A stretch of 64,000 nt of DNA from VRUE01 sp963748075 (GTDB lineage Bacteria; Actinomycetota; Thermoleophilia; Solirubrobacterales; 70-9). The stretch is from assembly GCA_963748075.1 (NCBI GenBank), contig CAVVHQ010000044.1, positions 1-64,000 of the forward strand. The letters run 5' to 3'. A model generated the notes under the pieces. That model had not been told where the DNA came from. It saw only the letters and a list, made by a program, of their open reading frames with translations, and did not search any database. Made by a program: the position numbers and the translations under genes. Below are positions 58,404-64,000 of the stretch, piece after piece. The stretch's first letter is position 1; each line of letters opens with the position of its first letter.

Positions 58404-60068
58404 TCAGGCGGCCCTTTTTCGCCGCTCGACCCGGCGCAGGCTCGCGAGCCATGCCTCGGTGTCGATCTCGCCGCGGATCAGCGCCGCCAGGCCGCTGAGC
58501 GCCTCGGCCGGGCTGCCCGAGGCGGCGATCGCCTCGGCGAGCAGCGGCACGGCGTCCAGCCCCTCGGAGGCCTGCCCGATCAGGGCCGGGATCTCCTCGG
58601 CGGGAGTGCCGCGGCCGAGCAGCTCGCCGGCGCGCCGGTTCCGCCCGGAAGGGGCGAGCACGGTCGCGGTCAGGTCGCCGACCCCGGCGAGGCCGGAGAA
58701 GGTCTCCAGCTCGGCGCCGCGCTCGATCGCGTAGGAGATGCACTCGCGCCAGACCTGGGCGGCGGCGATCCCCGCCGCGTTGAGCCCGTGCGACTCGCTC
58801 GCCGCGGCGGCGAGCGCGGCGGCGTTCTTGGCGGCGCCGGCCATCTCCACCCCGGTGACGTCGCGCGAGCGCTCGCAGACCAGGCCGGCGCGGTCGAAGA
58901 CCTCGCCGAGCTGGTCGCGCAGGTCGGCGTCGCCCGAGCCGAGCACCAGCGCGGCGGAGCCGGAGACCGCCTCGCGGGCGTGGGCGGGACCGCCGAGGGA
59001 GGCGGTCGCCCGAGCGCGGATCCTTTCGCCCACGTACTCGGCCGGCAGCTGGCCGAGCGGGGCGATCAGGCCCTTGGTCAGCAGCAGCACCGAGGAGCGG
59101 TCGCTGACCCGGTCGGCGATCGCGCCGACGGCCTGCGGCAGCGAGCCGGAGGGAATCGCCAGGCAGAGAAGGTCGAGGCCGGCCAGCTCGATCTCGGAGG
59201 CGGGGCGGACCAGCAGCGAGTCGGGAAGCTCGACCCCCTCCAGATAGCGCCTGTTCTCGCCCGCCTCCGACATCTCCGCCGCCTGCTCCGCGGTGCGGGC
59301 GCCGAGCTGGACTTCGAGCCCGCCGCGGGCGAGCAGCACGGCGACCGCGGTGCCCCAGCTCCCGGCGCCGATCACCGCGGCGCGGCGCATCGGCGGCAGG
59401 CCACCCATCTCTTCCCACTGGAGCAGGACGTTGGGCCAGATCCGCGCCGTCACCGATTCGGCCAGCGGCGGCGAGGGATGCTCGACGCGCGGGAAGGTCA
59501 TCGCCCGCCCCAGCCGGACCCGCACCTTGCGCGGCCGGATCCGCCAGCCGCGCCGCACCCGCTCACTGCCGAACACCGCGGTGGGCACGACGGGGACGCC
59601 GGTCTGCAGCGCCAGCCGCCCGACGCCGCGCTTCGGCGCCGCCAGGGTGCCGCGGCGAATCCGCGTCCCCTCCGGGAAGATGCAGACCGTGCCGCCCCGC
59701 TCGACGGCGAGTCGCGCCGTCTCCATCGCCAGCTCGTCCGATCCGCCGCGGCGAATCGGGAACGCCCCGAGCCGCGAGAGCAGCCAGCCCTGCCAGCGCC
59801 GCTCGAACAGCTCGACCTTGGCGACGTAGTTCATCGGTCGCCGCCAGGGCAGCGTGGCGCCGATCACGAACGGGTCGAGGAAGCTGCGGTGGTTGGCGGC
59901 GACGATCAGGCCGCCCCTGACGCGGCTGTGGTCGCGGCCGGTGCGGCTGAGGCGGAAGTAGACCAGGAAGAACGGGATCATGAAGACCCTGGCCAGCAGG
60001 TACAGCGGCCAGTTGACACCGCGGCGGCGCGTGTACTCGTGGTACCGGAGGAGTCGCTCTTCGCTCAC
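58404..60068 (-). CDS. plsC-gpsA: Fused PlsC acyltransferase and GpsA dehydrogenase
   Basis: A 554-residue bifunctional protein. Residues 1-220 form a 1-acylglycerol-3-phosphate acyltransferase (PlsC) with the active motif NHRSFLD (His60, Asp65) and FPEGTRIRRG. From Met227 on comes a glycerol-3-phosphate dehydrogenase (GpsA): NAD-binding GAGSWGTAVA at 234, LAIPSG, LLTKGL and the catalytic Lys in GAAKNAAALAA, then AGVGDLTATVLAPSGRNRRAG. Both enzymes act in phospholipid synthesis: GpsA makes the glycerol phosphate, PlsC adds the second acyl chain; the first acylation is not encoded here. The ATG at 60068 gives the full protein. Confidence 0.93.
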   Translation of the reverse strand: MSEERLLRYHEYTRRRGVNWPLYLLARVFMIPFFLVYFRLSRTGRDHSRVRGGLIVAANHRSFLDPFVIGATLPWRRPMNYVAKVELFERRWQGWLLSRLGAFPIRRGGSDELAMETARLAVERGGTVCIFPEGTRIRRGTLAAPKRGVGRLALQTGVPVVPTAVFGSERVRRGWRIRPRKVRVRLGRAMTFPRVEHPSPPLAESVTARIWPNVLLQWEEMGGLPPMRRAAVIGAGSWGTAVAVLLARGGLEVQLGARTAEQAAEMSEAGENRRYLEGVELPDSLLVRPASEIELAGLDLLCLAIPSGSLPQAVGAIADRVSDRSSVLLLTKGLIAPLGQLPAEYVGERIRARATASLGGPAHAREAVSGSAALVLGSGDADLRDQLGEVFDRAGLVCERSRDVTGVEMAGAAKNAAALAAAASESHGLNAAGIAAAQVWRECISYAIERGAELETFSGLAGVGDLTATVLAPSGRNRRAGELLGRGTPAEEIPALIGQASEGLDAVPLLAEAIAASGSPAEALSGLAALIRGEIDTEAWLASLRRVERRKRAA

Positions 60069-60098
60069 GAAGAGCGCTACACGGGCGCGGCGGAGCGG

Positions 60099-60320
60099 TT
60101 ACCGCTCGGAAACCGCTTTCTGGAGACGTGCCGAGCGTTCCGCGATGACCTCGGCGATCCGGTCGAGCACCGGGCGGTCCTGGAAAGCGGCGGGGAGGGA
60201 GTGGCGCGCGTCTTCCGAGGCGGCGAGGACGCGTTCGACCATCGCCACGGCGCGACGCTCGACCAGGGTTGGTTTGACCTCGAGTTCGCCGCCGAGACGA
60301 CGGATGTGCCGGCGGCGCAC
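60099..60320 (-). CDS. Small hypothetical protein
   Basis: A 73-residue basic, helical protein (RRAVAMVERVLAASEDARH and VLDRIAEVIAERSARLQKAV). No family is recognised. The frame is free of competing genes and has amino-acid composition close to real helical proteins, but the evidence is otherwise weak. It lies upstream of the PlsC-GpsA gene on the same strand. Confidence 0.4.
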   Translation of the reverse strand: MRRRHIRRLGGELEVKPTLVERRAVAMVERVLAASEDARHSLPAAFQDRPVLDRIAEVIAERSARLQKAVSER

Positions 60321-60431
60321 CGTTACCCCGTTCGGGCAAAACCTTGCATTGCGCAGAGCCCGTTTTCAACGATTTGCCCGTTCGGGAAAAGGCAAGTGCG
60401 GCTTGCCGGGGCGAGGGTCGGGTGCCCTTCA

Positions 60432-60499
60432 CGCTCAACTTTTTCCGAAGACAGCCAGTGGCCGTCCGCGAGCCGCCCTTCGGAAAAAGTACAAGCCGC
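60432..60499 (-). repeat. R4 repeat, copy 2 (68 nt)
   Basis: The reverse complement of the 68-nt unit at 21733-21800. CTTTTTCCGAAG and CTTCGGAAAAAG form the stem; both copies have exactly the same length. The bases between the arms have diverged. The enclosing 16-bp stem of copy 1 is not found here. It is followed directly by R2 copy 2, so this intergenic space is a cluster of repeats. Confidence 0.75.
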
Positions 60500-60502
60500 T
60501 TG

Positions 60503-60682
60503 GTGCGTACCGGGTTGGCTCCAACCCGATCACCGTGCGCTCGATTGGGACTTTGACCCCCAATAACGGGGGTAAAAGTCCCAATCGGCTGAATCGGAGC
60601 CTCAGCCCGCCGCGTCGCTGCTTTGATCGGAGGCGACCTCCCAGGCGGAGCCGGGGGTGGCCTGGAGCCAACCCGGTACGCA
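60503..60682 (-). repeat. R2 repeat, copy 2, with enclosing stem
   Basis: The 161-nt unit of 38066-38226, inverted (60503-60663). In addition TGCGTACCGGGTTGGCTCCA (60504-60523) and its exact complement at 60663-60682 make a 20-bp outer stem that copy 1 lacks. The inner hairpin of 18 paired bases is preserved, with one C-G pair changed to T-A relative to copy 1. Confidence 0.85.
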
Positions 60683-60693
60683 GTAGCCGCTTA

Positions 60694-60712
60694 GAGGGGC
60701 ACCCGGCCCCTC
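60694..60712. terminator. Hairpin after the iron-containing dehydrogenase gene
   Basis: GAGGGGC and GCCCCTC pair over seven bases around ACCCG. It starts one base after the stop of the minus-strand dehydrogenase gene (stop 60714-60716) and is a likely terminator, although no run of T follows. Confidence 0.55.
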
Positions 60713-60713
60713 G

Positions 60714-61718
60714 CTACCAAGCCTGCTCGATCAGCCCCTCGAGGTCGGAGCGGGTGGGGGGTTCCGGGGTGAAAGCCAGCTCCGGCCGCAACAGCATCGA
60801 CTCGAGGGCTTGGTCCAGCTTGCCGCGGTCGGCGCCGAGGTCGCCGAGGGCGGTCGGGTTGCCGCCGAGGGCGAGGAGTCGCGCTTCTATCTCTTCGGGG
60901 TCGGTGGAGAGGGATTCGGCGAGGGACGCAAGTCGATCTGGGGCCCGGGGGGCCAGGAAGGACATCGATCGGGGGAGGATCGCGGCGTTGGTCTCGGCGT
61001 GCGGCGTGCCGCAGATGCGGACCAGGGTCTGGCAGATCACGTGGTGCGCGCCGAACAGGGCGGAGTCGATCGCGTACCCGCAGAGGAGGGAGCCCTGGGC
61101 GAGGGCGGCGCGGTTGCGCACGGCGCGGTCTTCGTCGAGGGAGGTCGCGATCAGCTCGGCGCCGCGCAGCGCGGTCATCTGGGAGACCGGGTTGGCGAAG
61201 GGGGTGTGGAGGGAGTCGGCGCCGTGAGCGAGGCTGTTCATCGCGCTGGCCCGCAGCGCCCGCTCGGCCAGGCCGGTCATCGCCTCCGGATCGGCGATCG
61301 CCAGCTCCGGGCGCACCATCGCCCGGACCCGGTCCTCGGCGCCGGCCGGCAGGCGGTGGATCGCGGTCATCTCCGCGCCCGAGAGGGTGGTCGGGATCGC
61401 CGCGACGCGAGCGCCGCTCACCGAGGCGACCGCCTTCGCGGTGTCGATCGCACGGCCGCCCCCGAGGGCGACGAGGCGCTCCGTGCCGACCCGGTCGAGC
61501 AGGCCGGCGGCGAGCTCAGGCACCGGGCCGCTGCCGACCGCATGGACCGCGTCGGCCGCCGCCTCCAGCTCGGGCGCGCCGAGCAGGGCGCGCGGCGTGG
61601 TCAGCAGCTCGAAGCCGGCGAAGCCGTGCTCGCCCAGCAGCTTCGGCGCCTGCTCGACCCCACCGACCCGCTGGACGACGACTCGCCCGGCATCCCTCCA
61701 GACGAAGTTCCCATTCAC
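60714..61718 (-). CDS. Iron-containing alcohol dehydrogenase, maleylacetate-reductase-like
   Basis: A 334-residue enzyme of the iron-containing alcohol dehydrogenase family, closest in pattern to maleylacetate reductase. The nucleotide-binding region is ALGGGRAIDTAKAVA with AIPTTLSGAEMT, and the metal ligands lie in SLAHGADSLH and FGAHHVICQTL. Maleylacetate reductase makes 3-oxoadipate in the breakdown of hydroquinone and hydroxyquinol. The GTG start at 61718 overlaps the stop of the dioxygenase gene (GTGA), so they are one operon and probably consecutive steps. Confidence 0.85.
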   Translation of the reverse strand: MNGNFVWRDAGRVVVQRVGGVEQAPKLLGEHGFAGFELLTTPRALLGAPELEAAADAVHAVGSGPVPELAAGLLDRVGTERLVALGGGRAIDTAKAVASVSGARVAAIPTTLSGAEMTAIHRLPAGAEDRVRAMVRPELAIADPEAMTGLAERALRASAMNSLAHGADSLHTPFANPVSQMTALRGAELIATSLDEDRAVRNRAALAQGSLLCGYAIDSALFGAHHVICQTLVRICGTPHAETNAAILPRSMSFLAPRAPDRLASLAESLSTDPEEIEARLLALGGNPTALGDLGADRGKLDQALESMLLRPELAFTPEPPTRSDLEGLIEQAW

Positions 61719-62632
61719 CCGGTCCGGGTGTCGCGTGGGTTGGCGACCGGGCGGAGCTGCGGCTCGACCTCGGCGCGCAGGTGCTCGAAGTCGGGCGGCA
61801 GGGAGAGCTTCTCGCCGAGGTGCTCGAGCGGCTCGTCGACCGTGAACCCCGGCCCGAGCGTGGCGATCTCGAAGAGCACGCCGCTCGGCTCGCGGAAGTA
61901 GATCGAGCGGAAGTAGAAGCGATCGATCACCGGGGTCGGCTGGGCGCCGGCCGAGATCGCCCGCTCCCGCCACCGCTCGTGCTCCTCGATCGTCGAGGCC
62001 CAGGCGACGTGGTGGATGCTGCCGGCGCCCTGCAGCGGCCGCTCGGCGGGTGGCTCGTCGTAGAGGTAGAAGCCGCCGCGCCGCTGGCCACGGGCCTCCC
62101 AACCGTCCCCGGAGCGCTCGAACTCGAGCGCCTCGAGCAGGCGCCGGCTCGCCTCGGGGGCGCCGCCGTAGGCGCGCACGGCGTGGAAACCCTGCAGGGC
62201 CAGCTCGGCCGGCACCTCGGGGTGGTCGGCGATCAACGGCTCGTCGTCGACCGCGGACACCAGCAGCTCCTGCTCGAGCCCCTCCGGGTCGGAGAAGCGC
62301 AGGCTCTCCCCCGCCCGCTGCGTGTCGATGCCGCAGGCGCCGAGCCGCTCCGCCCAGAAGTCGAGCGAGTCGGTCGAGCCGACCCGCCAGACGATCCGGT
62401 GCACGTCGCCGGCGCCGGCCCGCCCGGGCGGCACGCCCGGGAACTCGAAGAAGGTCAGGTCGGAGCCGGCGCTGCCCCGCTGATCGGCGAAGAAGAGGTG
62501 ATAGACGGTGGGGTTGTCCTGGTTGACCGTCTTCTTCACCAGGCGGAGGCCCAGCACCCCGGCGTAGAAGTCGACGTTCGCCTGCGCGTCGGCGGTGATC
62601 GCCGTAATGTGGTGGATGCCCTCCAGCTTCAT
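61715..62632 (-). CDS. VOC-fold ring-cleaving dioxygenase-like protein
   Basis: A 305-residue protein with two glyoxalase/bleomycin-resistance (VOC) modules. Candidate metal ligands are HHITAI in the first module, HHVAWAS in the second and the Glu of LFEIATLGPG; SLRFSDPEGLEQEL is also typical. Proteins of this type (MhqO/MhqA-like) open hydroquinone-type rings with iron and oxygen. The ATG at 62632 begins the first module. It overlaps the maleylacetate-reductase-like gene. Confidence 0.88.
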   Translation of the reverse strand: MKLEGIHHITAITADAQANVDFYAGVLGLRLVKKTVNQDNPTVYHLFFADQRGSAGSDLTFFEFPGVPPGRAGAGDVHRIVWRVGSTDSLDFWAERLGACGIDTQRAGESLRFSDPEGLEQELLVSAVDDEPLIADHPEVPAELALQGFHAVRAYGGAPEASRRLLEALEFERSGDGWEARGQRRGGFYLYDEPPAERPLQGAGSIHHVAWASTIEEHERWRERAISAGAQPTPVIDRFYFRSIYFREPSGVLFEIATLGPGFTVDEPLEHLGEKLSLPPDFEHLRAEVEPQLRPVANPRDTRTG

Positions 62633-62658
62633 CGATTCCACGTATAGCATTCCCGGGG

Positions 62659-64000
62659 ATGAGCCGCGCCCGGCGACGCACGGTCAAAGCCCTGGTGGTG
62701 CTCGGCTCGGTCCTGGTCTTCCTCAGCGTCTTCGCGATCTGGATCGAGCGCCAGGCGCTCAACACGAACGACTGGGTCGACACCAGCGGGCGCTTGATCC
62801 AGAACGAAGAGATCCGCGCCGCGGTCGGCGAATACCTGGTCGAACAGCTCTACGACAACGTCGACGTCGAAAAGGAACTGGAAGGCATCCTGCCAGGGGA
62901 AACCAAGGAGCTGGCCGGGCCGGTGTCGGGCGGGCTGCGCCAGGTCGCCGGCAGCGGCGCCGAAGAGGTGCTGAAGACTTCGGCCGCGCAGGAACTGTGG
63001 AAGGACGCCAACCGGGCCGCGCACGAACAGCTGCTGGCGGTGCTGGAAAACAAGAAAGAAGCGGTCTCGACCGCGAACGGCGAGGTGACCCTCAACCTGG
63101 GGAGCCTGGTCACCAACCTCGCCGAGCAGGTGGGGATCGGGGTGCAGCTGGCCGAAAAGCTGCCACCCGATGCCGGCCAGGTGACGATCCTCCGCTCCGA
63201 CCAGCTGAAGACCGCGCAGGACATCGTCGTCGGCATCAAAGGCCTCGCCCTGGTGCTCTCGCTGCTCACCCTGCTCAGCTTCGGCCTGGCGATCTACCTC
63301 TCCCGCGACGGTCGCTGGGTGACGGTCCTGCTCTGCGGCGTCGGCCTGGTCGCCGCCGGCTTCGCCGCGATCGTCTTCCGCCAGGTCGCCGGCGGGATCG
63401 TTGTCGACCAGCTGGTCAAGGAAGAAAGCGTCAAGTCCGCGGCCGAAGCGGCCTGGTCGATCTCCACCTCGCTGATGGTCAGCATCGCGACGACCCTGAT
63501 CGTCTTCGGCTTCCTTTTCGGGATAGCCGGCTGGCTGGGCTCGCCGACCGGCTCGGCTCGCTCGACGCGCCGCTTCATGGCGCCTGCCCTGCGCGACTAC
63601 CCCGTCTACGTCTACACCGGCTGGGTGCTCGTCGTCTGCATCTACTTCCTCTCCTCGTCGATCCAGAACCTGCGCTCCTTCCTCACCACCCTGATCGCCG
63701 CCGGCTTCGTCGCCGTCGGCATCCACGAGCTGCGCAAACAGAGCAACGAGGAATTCCCCGACGTGCAGTTCGCCGACTACTTCGGCGGCGCCAAGGCGCG
63801 CGTCGCCGACGCCGTGAAGAGCGCCAACATCGGCGATCGGGCCTCGAAACTGCGCCTGCCGGAGATGCGCAAGCCGGCTGCCGGCCGGCCCTCAGAGAGC
63901 GCCGGGGACGAGGAGGACAACCGCCTGCGCCGCCTCGAGCGCCTCGCCGAACTGCGCGACAAGGGCGTGCTCAGCGAGGAGGAGTTCGCCGCGGAGAAGG
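62659..64000 (+). CDS. Membrane protein with SHOCT-like end, 3' cut off
   Basis: A membrane protein of which 447 codons are in the window; the stop lies beyond base 64000. From the ATG at 62659 the frame is open throughout. After a first helix (ALVVLGSVLVFLSVFAIWI) comes an outside domain with WVDTSGRLIQNEEIRAAVGEYL, then helices at about residues 195-255, 270-300 and 315-360. The visible end, RRLERLAELRDKGVLSEEEF, matches the SHOCT motif, a short helix hairpin often found at protein ends. Similar actinobacterial proteins are annotated as unknown integral membrane proteins. It diverges from the dioxygenase gene with 26 bases between starts. Confidence 0.85.
   Translation, partial: MSRARRRTVKALVVLGSVLVFLSVFAIWIERQALNTNDWVDTSGRLIQNEEIRAAVGEYLVEQLYDNVDVEKELEGILPGETKELAGPVSGGLRQVAGSGAEEVLKTSAAQELWKDANRAAHEQLLAVLENKKEAVSTANGEVTLNLGSLVTNLAEQVGIGVQLAEKLPPDAGQVTILRSDQLKTAQDIVVGIKGLALVLSLLTLLSFGLAIYLSRDGRWVTVLLCGVGLVAAGFAAIVFRQVAGGIVVDQLVKEESVKSAAEAAWSISTSLMVSIATTLIVFGFLFGIAGWLGSPTGSARSTRRFMAPALRDYPVYVYTGWVLVVCIYFLSSSIQNLRSFLTTLIAAGFVAVGIHELRKQSNEEFPDVQFADYFGGAKARVADAVKSANIGDRASKLRLPEMRKPAAGRPSESAGDEEDNRLRRLERLAELRDKGVLSEEEFAAEK

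Overview
The window is high-GC DNA with short intergenic spaces, many GTG or TTG starts and frequent ATGA/GTGA overlaps. The gene content is SUF, lysA-hom-thrC-thrB, ExoVII, a nuclease-helicase pair resembling AddAB/AdnAB, a WS/DGAT acyltransferase, a MarP-like protease, and several acyl-CoA dehydrogenases. This fits a chromosomal segment of an actinobacterium, possibly Thermoleophilia/Solirubrobacterales; that placement is inference. I see no rRNA, tRNA, CRISPR, phage or intact transposase gene.

Layout. 1-8.6 kb: end of sufD, a cupredoxin lipoprotein with a membrane partner, a CADD/TenA-like protein, a cysteine-free thioredoxin-like protein, ispH, WS/DGAT, a DMT-type transporter and fxsA. 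8.6-10 kb: a scrambled duplication carrying two small His-rich secreted proteins, a metal-sulfur cluster assembly factor that has lost its stop, and a Nudix fragment. 10-20.5 kb: a HAD hydrolase, the nuclease-helicase pair (helicase frameshifted), xseA-xseB and an HxlR regulator. 20.5-30 kb: MarP-like protease, a penicillin-binding protein, a zinc-ribbon FHA protein and gltB. 30-38 kb: a frameshifted cupin, a DUF4258/DUF2283 pair, a PD40 protein, the aspartate-family operon and an M23 peptidase. 38-48.7 kb: acyl-CoA dehydrogenases, a cell-wall-binding-repeat protein, an MBL hydrolase, M19 dipeptidase with a Vps62-like partner, and an LLM oxidoreductase. 48.7-49.4 kb: a lower-GC gap without genes. 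49.4-64 kb: HD and GlxA/AraC genes, thiolase and 3-hydroxyacyl-CoA dehydrogenase, a CNNM transporter, a cobalamin-binding protein, rhomboid, ECF sigma, a PlsC-GpsA fusion, a ring-cleavage operon, and a membrane protein cut by the window end.

Working together. Two beta-oxidation loci (acyl-CoA dehydrogenase at 38.2-39.5 kb; thiolase and 3-hydroxyacyl-CoA dehydrogenase at 51.4-53.5 kb) share an almost identical 22-bp palindrome and are probably controlled by one TetR-type regulator. lysA, hom, thrC and thrB overlap end to start and make one operon for lysine, threonine and homoserine synthesis. A VOC-fold dioxygenase and a maleylacetate-reductase-like dehydrogenase overlap and suggest hydroquinone or hydroxyquinol breakdown.

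Most unusual signal. The intergenic spaces hold several families of structured repeats. The strongest (R1) has a conserved core of about 60 nt (TCAAGGANGCAGGGAG, then a hairpin, then ACCGANGACGC) in at least four copies plus one divergent copy. Each is enclosed by a long stem whose sequence differs at every site but pairs perfectly or nearly so. The inner hairpin also covaries in one copy. In four of the five sites the stem touches the stop codon of the gene reading into it. Three other repeat families (161 nt, 68 nt and 48 nt), each in two copies here, also keep their stems. I do not recognise any of these as a described element.
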